Shown here: positions 16,612 through 27,353 of the stretch, one piece after another
Numbering within the stretch: position 1 is the stretch's first letter
Layout of the letters: the number at the start of each line of letters is the position of its first letter
Assembly (NCBI RefSeq): GCF_000026105.1
Contig: NC_008027.1
Span: forward strand, 1,938,001-2,002,000
DNA from: Pseudomonas entomophila L48
GTDB lineage: Bacteria; Pseudomonadota; Gammaproteobacteria; Pseudomonadales; Pseudomonadaceae
DNA: 64,000 bases
Direction: 5' to 3'
Notes under the pieces: generated by a model
The model's database searches: none
What the model saw: the letters and a program-made list of their open reading frames with translations, nothing else
What the model was told of the DNA's origin: nothing
Program-made: the position numbers and the translations under genes

Positions 16612-17250
16612 TCTTGGGGTTTTCCGGTGGTATCGCGTCGAGGCGGTCAGGTTTGGGGCGATAGTCTTGCAGCGCTCATCAGGTCGAGCGCCGCCCGCGC
16701 GGCGCATCGCGGATGAATCCGCTCCTACATCTGTTGCAACGTACCGCACCTGTGAGGCCATGGTTGTCAGCCCTGGCGCAAGGCGTGAGTCAGGCGGGGC
16801 GTCGGTAGCGCCAGCCGAAAGACCGCGTCGTACCAGCAAAGCGAACAACCATGGCCTATCGGTCATGGCCACGTTGCAAAAAATGTAGGAGCGGATTCAT
16901 CCGCGATGCGCCGCGCGGGCGGCGCTCGATCTCAAGAGCACTGCAAGGTCTTCGGCATGCACCCGCCAGCCTCCATGCAAGCGCCCTTGAAATCCCGAAA
17001 AAAAGCCACATATCAGCTGGCTGTAGTTTGTTTGGCAAGGTTTTACAATCGCACGGCCTCGAATGGCTGGCGCGACCCTGATGTCGAACGGCCCGACGCC
17101 ACGGCGGGCGGGCCTTTCAAAGAATTCGACCGGCGTGGTTTGCCGACCCTCCAGGTGGCGTGACTTCTGATGCATGAGTCACTAGAATGTTCGCCCTTGA
17201 TTCTGGAGTCGGGCTATCGCCGGCTAACGTCTGTGCAACGAGGAATATCC
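16612..17250. other. 639-bp gap before tig containing a large inverted repeat
   Basis: No convincing gene is seen. The gap holds the 282-bp inverted-repeat element at 16666-16947. Between it and tig there is an AT-richer stretch around 16990-17050 (TACAAT at 17044-17049), which may contain the tig promoter. Confidence 0.7.
16666..16947. repeat. 282-bp nested inverted repeat built on REP units
   Basis: Left arm 16666-16767 and right arm 16845-16947 are near-perfect inverted copies, about 102 bp each. Each arm has an outer REP-like part (GGCGCATCGCGGATGAATCC then GCTCCTACA), a TTGCAACGT box, and an inner 13-mer (AGGCCATGGTTGT at 16755-16767, ACAACCATGGCCT at 16845-16857). The centre is about 77 bp and unrelated between arms. 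It is much larger than the other REP doublets here, and its REP sequence (GGATGAATCCGC) differs from theirs. Confidence 0.85.
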
Positions 17251-18564
17251 ATGCAAGTTTCTGTTGAAAATACTACCGCTCTCGAGCGTCGCATGACCAT
17301 CGCCGTTCCGGCCGAGCGCGTCGAGAAGGAAGTCGAGAAGCGTCTGCAGCAGACTGCCCGTCGTGCCAAGGTTGCCGGCTTCCGCCCAGGCAAGGTGCCG
17401 ATGAGCGTGATCCGCCAGCGTTTCGAGGGCGACGCTCGCCAGGAAGTCTTCGGTGACCTGGTCCAAGCTTCCTTCTACGAAGCTGTAGTCGAGCAGAAGC
17501 TGAACCCGGCCGGCGCCCCTGCCGTCGAGCCAAAATCGTTCGAGAAGGGCAAGGACCTGGAGTTCGTCGCCATCTTCGAAGTCTTCCCTGAATTTACCGT
17601 TGCCGGTTTCGAGTCGATCAACGTCGAGCGCCTGAGCGCCGAAGTTGCTGACGCCGACCTGGACAACATGCTGGAAGTCCTGCGCAAGCAGAACACCCGT
17701 TTCGAGGCCGTCGAGCGCGCTGCTGCGAACGACGACCAGGTCAACATCGACTTCGTCGGCAAGATCGACGGTGAAGCCTTTGCCGGCGGCTCGGCCAAGG
17801 GTACTCAGCTGGTGCTGGGCTCTGGCCGCATGATCCCGGGCTTCGAAGACGGCCTGGTCGGCGCCAAGGCTGGCGAAGAGCGCGTGGTCAACGTGACCTT
17901 CCCAGAGGACTACCAGAACCTGGACCTGGCTGGCAAAGCCGCTGAGTTCACCATCACCGTGAACAGCGTTTCCGCGCCTGTGCTGCCAGAGCTGAACGAA
18001 GCCTTCTTCGCACAGTTCGGTATCAAGGAATCTTCGCTGGAAGGTTTCCGCGCCGAAGTTCGCAAGAACATGGAGCGTGAACTGCGCCAGGCCATCAAGA
18101 CCAAGGTCAAGAATCAGGTCATGGACGGTCTGCTGGCCGCCAACCCGATCGAAGTCCCGAAAGCCCTGCTGGAAAACGAAGTCAACCGTCTGCGCGTGCA
18201 GGCTGTTCAGCAGTTCGGTGGCAACATCAAGCCTGAGCAGCTGCCGGCCGAACTGTTCGAAGAGCAAGCCAAGCGCCGCGTCGTGCTGGGCCTGATCGTC
18301 GCCGAAGTGGTCAAGCAGTTCGAGCTGAAGCCTGATGAAGCAGAAGTTCGCAAGGTGATCGAGGAAATGGCCTCGGCTTATCAAGAGCCTGAGCAGGTCG
18401 TTGCCTGGTACTACAAGAACGACCAGCAACTGAACGAAGTCCGTTCGGTTGTACTGGAAGAACAAGTTGTAGATACTGTCCTGCAGAAAGCGACTGTGAC
18501 CGACAAATCGGTCTCGTACGAAGAAGCTGTCAAGCCAGCACAGGCACCTGCCGCCGCTGAGTGA
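17251..18564 (+). CDS. tig: Trigger factor, ribosome-associated peptidyl-prolyl isomerase and chaperone
   Basis: A 437-residue protein that binds nascent chains at the ribosome exit. The ribosome-docking loop is GFRPGKVP at 43-50. The FKBP-type isomerase domain spans about 160-250 ([20 protein letters not shown] to [20 protein letters not shown]), and the C-terminal chaperone arms follow. The start at 17251 ([14 protein letters not shown]) is preceded by GAGGAATAT. It is the first gene of the tig-clpP-clpX-lon-hupB-ppiD block of protein quality control. Confidence 0.98.
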
Positions 18565-18587
18565 TAAGGCTTCTCTCGTAGGAACCC

Positions 18588-18615
18588 CACAAGCCAGCCT
18601 TCGCGCTGGCTTGTG
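18588..18615 (+). terminator. Stem-loop after tig
   Basis: CACAAGCCAGC (18588-18598) pairs perfectly with GCTGGCTTGTG (18605-18615) around CTTCGC. It lacks a T-run, so it may be an RNA-stability element or partial terminator between tig and clpP. Confidence 0.55.
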
Positions 18616-18654
18616 CGTATTCAAGCCATGACTATTTGGGAGTGAGTGCAGGAC

Positions 18655-19296
18655 ATGTCCCGCAATTCTTATATTCAGCAGAGCTCTGACATCCAGGCCG
18701 CAGGCGGCCTGGTCCCGATGGTTATCGAGCAGTCCGCCCGTGGCGAACGCGCCTATGACATCTACTCGCGCCTTCTGAAGGAGCGGGTGATCTTCCTGGT
18801 CGGCCCCGTAGAAGACTACATGGCCAACCTGGTGGTGGCGCAACTGCTGTTCCTTGAGGCGGAAAACCCGGACAAGGATATCCATCTGTACATCAACTCG
18901 CCGGGCGGCTCGGTGACTGCCGGCATGTCGATCTACGACACCATGCAGTTCATCAAGCCGGACGTCTCGACCATCTGCATCGGCCAGGCCTGCAGCATGG
19001 GCGCCTTCCTGCTGGCGGCCGGTGCCGCCGGCAAGCGCCACTGCCTGCCCAACTCGCGGGTGATGATTCACCAGCCGCTGGGTGGCTTCCAGGGCCAGGC
19101 GACCGACATCGAGATCCACGCCCAGGAAATCCTCAACATCAAGGCGCGCCTGAACGAGCTGCTGGCCCACCACACTGGCCAGTCGCTGGAAACCATCAAG
19201 CGCGACACCGAGCGTGACAACTTCATGAGCGCTGCGCGCGCGGCCGAGTACGGCCTGATCGACTCGGTCTACGACAAGCGGCAACTGGCATCCTGA
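18655..19296 (+). CDS. clpP: ATP-dependent Clp protease proteolytic subunit
   Basis: A 213-residue serine peptidase that forms the double-heptameric degradation chamber used by ClpX and ClpA. The catalytic triad is visible as Ser114 ([11 protein letters not shown]), His139 ([10 protein letters not shown]) and Asp188 (TERDNF), with the oxyanion region [10 protein letters not shown]. The ATG at 18655 (MSRNSYIQQ) is chosen over a GTG nine bases earlier because the former gives the conserved N-terminus. It is 108 bp upstream of clpX, with a strong hairpin between. Confidence 0.98.
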   Translation: MSRNSYIQQSSDIQAAGGLVPMVIEQSARGERAYDIYSRLLKERVIFLVGPVEDYMANLVVAQLLFLEAENPDKDIHLYINSPGGSVTAGMSIYDTMQFIKPDVSTICIGQACSMGAFLLAAGAAGKRHCLPNSRVMIHQPLGGFQGQATDIEIHAQEILNIKARLNELLAHHTGQSLETIKRDTERDNFMSAARAAEYGLIDSVYDKRQLAS

Positions 19297-19310
19297 AGCA
19301 ATGCGCCAGA

Positions 19311-19339
19311 GCGGGCGGGCACGGATTGTGCCCGCCCGC
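19311..19339 (+). terminator. Strong stem-loop between clpP and clpX
   Basis: GCGGGCGGGCAC (19311-19322) pairs with GTGCCCGCCCGC (19328-19339), 12 bp, 5-nt loop, with no T-run. It probably trims or attenuates the clpP transcript ahead of the separate clpX promoter. Confidence 0.6.
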
Positions 19340-19342
19340 GGA

Positions 19343-19372
19343 CTTGAAAAAGCCAGCGATTGCCTTCATCTT
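19343..19372 (+). promoter_or_regulatory. Candidate heat-shock (sigma-32) promoter of clpX
   Basis: CTTGAAA at 19343-19349 matches the sigma-32 -35 consensus exactly. CCTTCATCTT at 19363-19372 resembles the CCCCATNT -10, with a 13-bp spacer. It lies 33 bp before the clpX start. Confidence 0.5.
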
Positions 19373-19404
19373 GTGTTTCAAGCCTACCGGATTGGATCGA
19401 TCGA

Positions 19405-20688
<1,284 letters not shown>

Positions 20689-20712
20689 TCGGGCAGGGGG
20701 GCAGCAACCAGC

Positions 20713-20734
20713 AAAGGGGCCTTCGGGCCCCTTT
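20713..20734 (+). terminator. clpX terminator
   Basis: AAAGGGGCC (20713-20721) and GGCCCCTTT (20726-20734) with a TTCG tetraloop, followed by CTGCATTT. Confidence 0.75.
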
Positions 20735-20755
20735 CTGCATTTCATGGACACCGCG

Positions 20756-20786
20756 CTTGTAATTTCCCAAGGCTGCCCCCACATTA
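20756..20786 (+). promoter_or_regulatory. Candidate heat-shock promoter of lon
   Basis: CTTGTAA (20756-20762) and CCCCCACATTA (20776-20786), 13 bp apart, resemble sigma-32 -35 and -10 elements. lon starts 58 bp later. The match is imperfect in both boxes. Confidence 0.4.
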
Positions 20787-20843
20787 GCCCCAAGCACCAT
20801 TTCCAACGGTTTCCGGCCACAAGGCCGCTGTAGAGGCGAAATC

Positions 20844-23240
20844 ATGAAGACCACCCTCGACTTGCCTCTTTTGCCATTGCGGGACGTTGTCGTCTATCCG
20901 CACATGGTCATCCCGCTGTTCGTGGGGCGTGAGAAGTCCATCGAAGCCCTCGAGGCCGCGATGACGGGCGAAAAGCAGATCCTGCTGCTGGCCCAGAAGA
21001 ATCCCGCCGACGATGATCCAGGCGAAGACGCCCTGTATCGCGTCGGTACTGTCGCAACCGTGCTGCAACTGCTCAAGCTGCCTGATGGCACCGTCAAGGT
21101 GCTGGTCGAAGGCGAGCAGCGTGGCGCGGTCGAGCGCTTCACCGAAGTCGAAGGGCACGTCCGTGCCGAAGTCAGCCTGATCGACGAAACCGAGACCGCC
21201 GAGCGCGAGTCCGAGGTGTTCGTGCGCACCCTGCTGTCGCAGTTCGAGCAGTATGTGCAACTGGGCAAGAAAGTCCCGGCCGAAGTGTTGTCCTCGCTCA
21301 ACAGCATCGAGGAGCCAGGGCGCCTGGTCGACACCATGTCGGCGCACATGGCGTTGAAGATCGAGCAGAAGCAGGAAATCCTCGAGATCGTCGACCTGCA
21401 GGCCCGTGTCGAGCACGTGCTGGCGCTGCTGGATGCCGAGATCGACCTGTTGCAGGTCGAAAAGCGCATCCGTGGCCGCGTCAAGAAGCAGATGGAGCGC
21501 AGCCAGCGCGAGTACTACCTGAATGAGCAGATGAAGGCCATTCAGAAGGAGCTCGGTGATGGCGATGAAGGTCACAACGAAGTCGAGGAGCTGAAGAAGC
21601 GCATCGATGCCGCCGGCCTGCCCAAGGACGCCCTGGCCAAGGCCCAGGCCGAACTGAACAAGCTCAAGCAGATGTCGCCGATGTCGGCTGAAGCCACCGT
21701 TGTGCGTTCGTACCTGGACTGGCTGGTGCAGGTGCCATGGAAAGCCCAGAGCAAGGTGCGCCTGGACCTGGCCAAGGCCGAAGAGATTCTCGACTCCGAC
21801 CATTACGGTCTGGAAGAGGTCAAGGAGCGCATCCTCGAATATCTCGCCGTACAGAAGCGCGTGAAGAAGATCCGTGGCCCGGTACTGTGCCTGGTCGGCC
21901 CGCCCGGCGTCGGCAAGACTTCGCTGGCCGAGTCGATCGCCGCCGCCACCAACCGCAAGTTCGTGCGCATGGCCCTGGGTGGCGTGCGTGACGAAGCCGA
22001 GATTCGTGGCCATCGCCGTACCTACATCGGTTCGATGCCTGGCCGTCTGATTCAGAAGATGACCAAGGTCGGTGTGCGCAATCCGCTCTTCCTGCTCGAC
22101 GAGATCGACAAGATGGGCAGCGACATGCGTGGTGACCCTGCTTCTGCGCTGCTGGAGGTACTCGACCCCGAGCAGAACCACAACTTCAACGATCACTACC
22201 TGGAAGTCGACTACGACCTCTCGGACGTGATGTTCCTGTGCACCTCGAACTCGATGAACATTCCGCCGGCGCTGCTCGACCGCATGGAAGTCATCCGCCT
22301 GCCGGGTTACACCGAGGACGAGAAGATCAACATCGCGGTCAAGTACCTGGTGCCCAAGCAGGTCAAGGCCAATGGCCTGAAGAAGGATGAGCTGGAGGTC
22401 GATGTCTCGGCGATCCGCGACATCATCCGCTTCTACACCCGCGAAGCCGGCGTGCGTGGCCTCGAGCGGCAGATCGCCAAGGTCTGCCGCAAGGTGGTCA
22501 AGGAGCACACCGGCAACAAGCAGGTGAAGGTCAAGGTGACCGGCGAGCAGCTCGAGCAACTGTTGGGGGTGCGCAAGTTCCGCTACGGCCTGGCTGAACA
22601 GCAAGACCAGATCGGTCAGGTCACGGGCCTGGCCTGGACCCAGGTGGGTGGCGAACTGCTGACCATCGAGGCCGTGGTCATCCCGGGCAAAGGGCAGTTG
22701 ATCAAGACCGGCTCGCTCGGCGACGTCATGGTTGAGTCGATCACGGCCGCGCAGACCGTCGTGCGCAGCCGTGCCCAGAGCCTGGGGATCGCTGCAGACT
22801 TCCATGAAAAACGCGACGTTCACATCCACATGCCGGAAGGGGCCACCCCCAAGGATGGCCCGAGCGCCGGCATCGGCATGTGCACCGCGCTGGTGTCTGC
22901 ATTGACTCAGATTCCTGTGCGTGCCGATGTCGCCATGACCGGTGAAATCACCCTGCGTGGCCAGGTATTGGCCATCGGTGGTCTAAAGGAAAAACTACTG
23001 GCGGCACACCGTGGCGGGATCAAGACGGTGATCATTCCCGAGGAAAACGTTCGCGACCTCAAGGAAATTCCGGAAAACATCAAGCAGGATCTTCAGATCA
23101 AACCGGTCAAATGGATTGACGAAGTCCTCCAAATTGCGCTGCAATACGCCCCGGAGCCCTTGCCGGATGTGGCTCCGGAGATTGTCGCGAAAGACGAAAA
23201 GCGCGACGGCGATGCTAAGGAAAGAATCAGCACGCATTAG
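20844..23240 (+). CDS. lon: ATP-dependent protease Lon
   Basis: A 798-residue cytoplasmic protease of damaged and regulatory proteins. Order: N-terminal substrate domain ([20 protein letters not shown]), coiled coil, AAA+ module (Walker A GPPGVGKT at 352-359, Walker [10 protein letters not shown]), and C-terminal protease domain with the Ser674 ([10 protein letters not shown]) and Lys717 ([14 protein letters not shown]) dyad. The start ([16 protein letters not shown]) follows GAGGCGAAATC. Length and motifs are typical. It lies between clpX and hupB, as in other pseudomonads. Confidence 0.98.
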   Translation: MKTTLDLPLLPLRDVVVYPHMVIPLFVGREKSIEALEAAMTGEKQILLLAQKNPADDDPGEDALYRVGTVATVLQLLKLPDGTVKVLVEGEQRGAVERFTEVEGHVRAEVSLIDETETAERESEVFVRTLLSQFEQYVQLGKKVPAEVLSSLNSIEEPGRLVDTMSAHMALKIEQKQEILEIVDLQARVEHVLALLDAEIDLLQVEKRIRGRVKKQMERSQREYYLNEQMKAIQKELGDGDEGHNEVEELKKRIDAAGLPKDALAKAQAELNKLKQMSPMSAEATVVRSYLDWLVQVPWKAQSKVRLDLAKAEEILDSDHYGLEEVKERILEYLAVQKRVKKIRGPVLCLVGPPGVGKTSLAESIAAATNRKFVRMALGGVRDEAEIRGHRRTYIGSMPGRLIQKMTKVGVRNPLFLLDEIDKMGSDMRGDPASALLEVLDPEQNHNFNDHYLEVDYDLSDVMFLCTSNSMNIPPALLDRMEVIRLPGYTEDEKINIAVKYLVPKQVKANGLKKDELEVDVSAIRDIIRFYTREAGVRGLERQIAKVCRKVVKEHTGNKQVKVKVTGEQLEQLLGVRKFRYGLAEQQDQIGQVTGLAWTQVGGELLTIEAVVIPGKGQLIKTGSLGDVMVESITAAQTVVRSRAQSLGIAADFHEKRDVHIHMPEGATPKDGPSAGIGMCTALVSALTQIPVRADVAMTGEITLRGQVLAIGGLKEKLLAAHRGGIKTVIIPEENVRDLKEIPENIKQDLQIKPVKWIDEVLQIALQYAPEPLPDVAPEIVAKDEKRDGDAKERISTH

Positions 23241-23264
23241 TACGTATTTCGCTGGGGGGCTTGG

Positions 23265-23294
23265 TTGACAGCATTTTCGGGGCCTTGCTATAAA
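23265..23294 (+). promoter_or_regulatory. hupB promoter
   Basis: A consensus -35 TTGACA (23265-23270) and TATAAA (23289-23294) with an 18-bp spacer, about 100 bp before the hupB start. This is one of the best sigma-70 matches in the window and fits an abundant protein. Confidence 0.7.
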
Positions 23295-23392
23295 GCGGCA
23301 CGCCAGTGTCAACAGGCCACTCAGCGCTCGTTTCATAAGCTTTTCATTACATACTTAGAAACAAACTCAATAGAGAAATAAGGGGACTTAGA

Positions 23393-23665
23393 GTGAACAA
23401 GTCGGAACTGATTGACGCTATCGCCGCATCTGCTGACATCCCGAAAGCTGTAGCCGGCCGTGCGCTGGACGCAGTCATCGAATCCGTCACCGGCGCCCTG
23501 AAGCAAGGTGACGATGTGGTACTGGTTGGTTTCGGTACCTTCTCGGTCAAGGAACGCGCCGAGCGTACCGGCCGCAACCCGCAAACCGGCAAGGCGATCA
23601 AGATCGCTGCCGCCAAGGTTCCAGGCTTCAAGGCTGGCAAGGGCCTGAAAGACGCCGTCAACTAA
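23393..23665 (+). CDS. hupB: DNA-binding protein HU-beta
   Basis: A 90-residue nucleoid protein. The sequence matches HU throughout: [20 protein letters not shown], the [20 protein letters not shown] segment leading into the DNA-binding arm, and a C-terminal [13 protein letters not shown]. Translation starts at GTG 23393 after AGGGGACTTAGA. It dimerises and bends DNA. It has its own strong promoter and a perfect terminator. Confidence 0.97.
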   Translation: MNKSELIDAIAASADIPKAVAGRALDAVIESVTGALKQGDDVVLVGFGTFSVKERAERTGRNPQTGKAIKIAAAKVPGFKAGKGLKDAVN

Positions 23666-23750
23666 GTCGTCTCTTCAGCCGGCTCGGGCTTCAACGAGCC
23701 GACCGCGTGACGGCGGGTCGCAAACGTTCCCGCTGGCACGCTCGCTTCGA

Positions 23751-23780
23751 AAAGGCGCATCCACTGGATGCGCCTTTCTT
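23751..23780 (+). terminator. hupB terminator
   Basis: AAAGGCGCATCC (23751-23762) and GGATGCGCCTTT (23766-23777), 12-bp perfect stem, 3-nt loop, then CTT. Confidence 0.8.
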
Positions 23781-23845
23781 CTATCAGGATTCTACCCACG
23801 CTCCGCGGTTGTCGACGCAGTGGTACAGCCGTTTCTGGGGGACGC

Positions 23846-25705
23846 ATGCTGCAGAATATCAGGGACAATTCACAAGGTTGGATTGCCAAGACCATCATTG
23901 GCCTCATCGTCGTGCTCATGGCGTTGACCGGTTTCGAAGCCATCTTCCAAGCCGCCACCCATAGCCAGGACGCCGCCAAGGTAAACGGCCAGACCATCAG
24001 CCAGAACGAGCTGAGCCAGGCCGTCGACATGCAGCGCCGCCAGCTGATGCAACAGCTGGGCAAGGATTTCGACCCTGCGCTGCTGGACGAAAAGATGCTG
24101 CGCGAAGCCGCGCTCAAGGGGCTGATCGATCGCAAGCTGCTGTTGCAGGGCGCCGAAGACGCCAAGTTCGCTTTCTCCGAGGCCGCGCTGGATCAGCTGA
24201 TCCTGCAGACGCCTGAATTCCAGGTCGATGGCAAGTTCAGCGCCGAACGCTTCGACTCGGTCATCCGCCAGATGGGCTACGGGCGCATGCAGTTCCGCGA
24301 GATGCTCGCTCAGGAAATGCTCATCGGCCAACTGCGCACCGGCCTGGCCGGTAGCAGCTTCGTCACCGACAAGCAGGTCGAAGCCTTCGCGCGTCTGGAG
24401 AAGCAGACCCGTGACTTCGCCGCGCTGACCTTCAAGGCCGACCCGGCCGCGGTCAAGGTGAGCGATGAGGAAGTCAAGGCGCACTATGACCAGCACGCCA
24501 AGGAGTTCATGACTCCGGACCAAGTGGTCATCGACTACATCGAGCTGAAGAAGTCGGCCTTCTTCGACCAGGTCAAGGTCAACGACGACGAGCTCAAGGC
24601 GCTGTACGAGAAGGAAATCGCCAACCTTGGCGAGCAGCGCCATGCCGCGCACATCCTGATCGAGGTCAACGACAAGACCACCGACGCCCAGGCCAAGGCC
24701 CGCATCGAGGAAATCCAGCAACGCCTGGAAAAGGGCGAGGACTTCGCCAAGCTGGCCAAGGCGTTCTCCCAGGACCCGGGCTCCGCCAATGCAGGCGGTG
24801 ACCTCGGCTTTGCTGGCCCAGGTGTGTACGACCCGACCTTCGAGGACGCGCTGTACAAGCTGAACAAGGACCAGGTGTCCGCCCCGGTGCGCACCCAGTT
24901 CGGCTATCACCTGGTCAAGCTGCTGGGCGTCCAGGCACCTGACGTACCGAGCTTCGCCAGCCTGAAGGACAAGCTGACTCGCGAGCTGAAGACCCAGCAA
25001 GTGGAGCAGCGCTTCGTCGAGGCGACCAAGCAACTCGAGGATGCGGCATTCGAGGCATCCGACCTGGTTCAGCCTGCCCAGGACCTGGGCCTGAAAGTGC
25101 AGACCTCCGCGGCGTTCGGCCGTGAAGGCGGCGAAGGTATCACCGCCAACCGTGCGGTGATTCAGGCAGCCTTCAGCGAGCAGGTGCTGGAGGAGAGCGC
25201 CAACAGCAACGGCATCGAGCTGGATCCGGAGACCGTGGTGGTATTGCGGGTCAAGGAGCACCGCAAGCCTGAACAGTTGCCGCTGGAGGCCGTGGCCAAG
25301 AACATCAGCCAGCACCTGGCCAAGGAGAAGGCGACCGCCGAACTCAAGGCCAAGGCCGACAAGCTGATTGCCGGCCTGCGTGAGGGTTCGGTCAAGGCCG
25401 CCGGTCAGAGCTGGAAGGTCCAGGAAGCGGCTACCCGTGGCCAGGACGGTATTGACCCGGCCGAGTTGCAGGCAGTGTTCCGCATGGCCAAGCCCGAGTC
25501 CAAGGACAAGCCCGTGTATGGCAGTGTAGTGCTGGGCGATGGCAGCCTGGTTGTGCTGCAGCTCAAGGGGGTCAACGAAGGTGCCGCCGCCACCGACGAG
25601 GAGAAGGCGCAGATTCGTCGCTACCTCGCTTCGCGTGCCGGTTCGCAGGACTTCGCGGCCTACCGCAAGCTGCTCGAAGGCAGTGCCGATATCACGCGCT
25701 ACTGA
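23846..25705 (+). CDS. ppiD: Periplasmic chaperone PpiD (SurA_N-PpiC membrane-anchored)
   Basis: A 619-residue inner-membrane-anchored periplasmic folding factor. One N-terminal membrane span (IIGLIVVLMALTGFEAIFQA, about residues 16-36) is followed by a SurA-like N domain (VNGQTISQNELSQAV). The parvulin domain begins at RHAAHILIEVNDKT and runs to TQFGYHLVKLLGV, and a C-terminal domain follows. The ATG at 23846 (MLQNIRDNSQGW) gives the conserved N-terminus. It helps outer-membrane and secreted proteins leave the Sec translocon. It closes the tig-lon-hupB block and is followed by a strong terminator. Confidence 0.97.
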   Translation: MLQNIRDNSQGWIAKTIIGLIVVLMALTGFEAIFQAATHSQDAAKVNGQTISQNELSQAVDMQRRQLMQQLGKDFDPALLDEKMLREAALKGLIDRKLLLQGAEDAKFAFSEAALDQLILQTPEFQVDGKFSAERFDSVIRQMGYGRMQFREMLAQEMLIGQLRTGLAGSSFVTDKQVEAFARLEKQTRDFAALTFKADPAAVKVSDEEVKAHYDQHAKEFMTPDQVVIDYIELKKSAFFDQVKVNDDELKALYEKEIANLGEQRHAAHILIEVNDKTTDAQAKARIEEIQQRLEKGEDFAKLAKAFSQDPGSANAGGDLGFAGPGVYDPTFEDALYKLNKDQVSAPVRTQFGYHLVKLLGVQAPDVPSFASLKDKLTRELKTQQVEQRFVEATKQLEDAAFEASDLVQPAQDLGLKVQTSAAFGREGGEGITANRAVIQAAFSEQVLEESANSNGIELDPETVVVLRVKEHRKPEQLPLEAVAKNISQHLAKEKATAELKAKADKLIAGLREGSVKAAGQSWKVQEAATRGQDGIDPAELQAVFRMAKPESKDKPVYGSVVLGDGSLVVLQLKGVNEGAAATDEEKAQIRRYLASRAGSQDFAAYRKLLEGSADITRY

Positions 25706-25720
25706 GTGGTGCGCTGATCA

Positions 25721-25753
25721 CGAAACAGGCCGCTTATGCGGCCTGTTTCGTTT
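25721..25753 (+). terminator. ppiD terminator
   Basis: CGAAACAGGCCGC (25721-25733) pairs with GCGGCCTGTTTCG (25738-25750) around TTAT, followed by TTT. Confidence 0.8.
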
Positions 25754-25767
25754 CCGGGCATTCTGCC

Positions 25768-25853
25768 TGTAGGAGCGGCTTCAGCCGCGATGCGATCGAC
25801 GCGGTATCTGGCACCGGTTGCGCTGGTGTTCGCGGCTGAAGCCGCTCCTACAC
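25768..25853. repeat. REP doublet
   Basis: TGTAGGAGCGGCTTCAGCCG on the left is inverted as CGGCTGAAGCCGCTCCTACA on the right; the pair fills the gap between convergent ppiD and the patatin gene. Confidence 0.85.
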
Positions 25854-25861
25854 GTACGTAA

Positions 25862-26902
25862 CTAGCGTCGCTGCCCTTCGTGGGCATCCAGCGTATCCCG
25901 CGCAATTTCCCGCCCCAGGGCAATCAACTCCGGTGCCTTGTAGAACTCGAAAAACCGGCAGACCCGTTTGGGCACGTTGATCAGCACATCGGGTGGATAA
26001 CCCGCGATCTTGTACTGTGCCAGCGACGTTTGCATCACCTCGAAACTCTGGTTGATCAGGTCGAGCAGAGACGCCGGGCCTACGTTGTCGATGATGAACG
26101 AACCCGTCGCCGACTTCGGGGCGCCTTCGCTTTCCGGCGCGGCCGCCGGCTGCTGGCCTTCGGGTTCGGCACTCTCGCCCAGCCAAGGGTTGGGGGGCGC
26201 CAGGCTCTCCACGGTGATCTCCTGGTCGATGCGCATCAATTGCTCGGCCGGCTTGCGGCGGAACGGCAGGCGCGAGCCGAGCGAGCTGATCAACGAGTCG
26301 AAACGCATCTTGAACGCCGCTGGGCGTTCGATCACTGGCAACTGGTATTGCTTCTGGTTAGTTGCATTGAGGTTGACCGCGATGATCAGATCGCAATGGC
26401 TGGATACCACCGGAACAATCGGCAACGGGTTGAGAATGCCGCCGTCGACCAGCATCCGATTACCCTGCACCACGGGCGTGAACAGGCTGGGGATCGCTGC
26501 GGAGGCACGCATGGCCTGGTGCAGGCAACCTTCCTGGAACCAGATTTCCTGCTGGTTGGTCAGGTCGGCGGCCACCGCTGTGTAGGGAATGCGCAATTGT
26601 TCGATGTCGATCTCACCGACGATCTTGCGGATCTGCCCGAACACCTTGTCGCCCCTTATGGCGCCCAGGCGAAAGCTCACGTCGACCAGGCGCAGCACGT
26701 CGAGGTAGTCCAGGCTCTCGATCCAGTTGCGGTACTCATCGAGCTTGCCGGCGGCATAGATGCCGCCGATCACGGCGCCCATCGAGCAGCCGGCGATACA
26801 ACCGATTTCATAGCCGCGCCGCTCGATCTCCTCGATCACGCCAATGTGGGCGTACCCCCGTGCGCCGCCCGAGCCCAGTACCAGTGCCACACGTTTGCTC
26901 AT
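25862..26902 (-). CDS. Patatin-like phospholipase (RssA-like)
   Basis: A 346-residue predicted acyl hydrolase with a Ser-Asp dyad. The oxyanion motif is GSGGARG (residues 10-16), the nucleophile elbow is GCSMG with Ser40, and the catalytic Asp lies in VDGGILNPLPIVPV. No signal peptide is visible, so it probably acts in the cytoplasm or at the inner face of the membrane. A Pro/Glu-rich linker near 235-260 (EPEGQQPAAAPESEGAPKSA) precedes a C-terminal helical extension. It is divergent from the lipoprotein gene at 27060. The substrate is unknown. Confidence 0.88.
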   Translation of the reverse strand: MSKRVALVLGSGGARGYAHIGVIEEIERRGYEIGCIAGCSMGAVIGGIYAAGKLDEYRNWIESLDYLDVLRLVDVSFRLGAIRGDKVFGQIRKIVGEIDIEQLRIPYTAVAADLTNQQEIWFQEGCLHQAMRASAAIPSLFTPVVQGNRMLVDGGILNPLPIVPVVSSHCDLIIAVNLNATNQKQYQLPVIERPAAFKMRFDSLISSLGSRLPFRRKPAEQLMRIDQEITVESLAPPNPWLGESAEPEGQQPAAAPESEGAPKSATGSFIIDNVGPASLLDLINQSFEVMQTSLAQYKIAGYPPDVLINVPKRVCRFFEFYKAPELIALGREIARDTLDAHEGQRR

Positions 26903-27059
26903 GATTTTTCCCCCAGGCTTGTGCCACCATGGTCCAACAATGCACCCATTGCCGCCTGTGCTTCAATGTAGCCCGCGCTGGACTACGCTGAGCAGGGCAC
27001 TTTTCGTTTGCTTTGCCGTCGAACGGCCACCTATGTCTTACTGCCTTGAGGTATCACCG

Positions 27060-27338
27060 ATGAAAGCTTGGATCACCCTTCCTCTGATTGCCCTGGCCCT
27101 GGTGGGCTGCGCGGGCAAGACGGCCTACCGTGACAGCTGCGCGACGCAGCTCGATGCCGCCTGGAAGGAGTTGGACCTGGCCAAGGCCGAAGGTTTCGCC
27201 GGCACCGTCAGTTACTCCAAGGCGCTGTCGTTGTTGACCGGCGCCAAGACCCAGCAGCAGTTCGAAGGCTTCGAGGGCTGCACCCGCAAAGCCGAAAAGG
27301 CACGGTTCTACATTCGTGAGTCTCGCGCCGGACGTTGA
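27060..27338 (+). CDS. Small lipoprotein of unknown function
   Basis: A 92-residue precursor. A lipoprotein signal is clear: MKAWITLPLIALALVGC, with lipid-attachment Cys17 followed by AGK. The mature part is small and charged (LDAAWKELDLAKAEGF, EKARFYIRESRAGR) with two further Cys residues that could form a disulfide. The Ala-Gly after Cys does not match the simple Asp+2 retention rule, so outer-membrane location is likely. It is 15 bp upstream of a CHAD-domain gene and probably shares its transcript. Confidence 0.82.
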   Translation: MKAWITLPLIALALVGCAGKTAYRDSCATQLDAAWKELDLAKAEGFAGTVSYSKALSLLTGAKTQQQFEGFEGCTRKAEKARFYIRESRAGR

Positions 27339-27353
27339 TCCGAGGAGGGCGCC

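Noticed and set aside
14643..17170. Integrated element or prophage at the tRNA cluster
   Set aside because: No integrase, no duplicated tRNA end and only two small genes follow; the locus may have been used in other strains, but no element is intact here.
17224..19284. Long minus-strand frame of 686 codons opposite tig and clpP
   Set aside because: It is the antisense shadow of two certain genes in GC-rich DNA, has no ribosome site and no recognisable domain.
20784..22829. Minus-strand frame of 681 codons opposite lon
   Set aside because: Antisense of a certain gene; composition reflects reversed lon codons.
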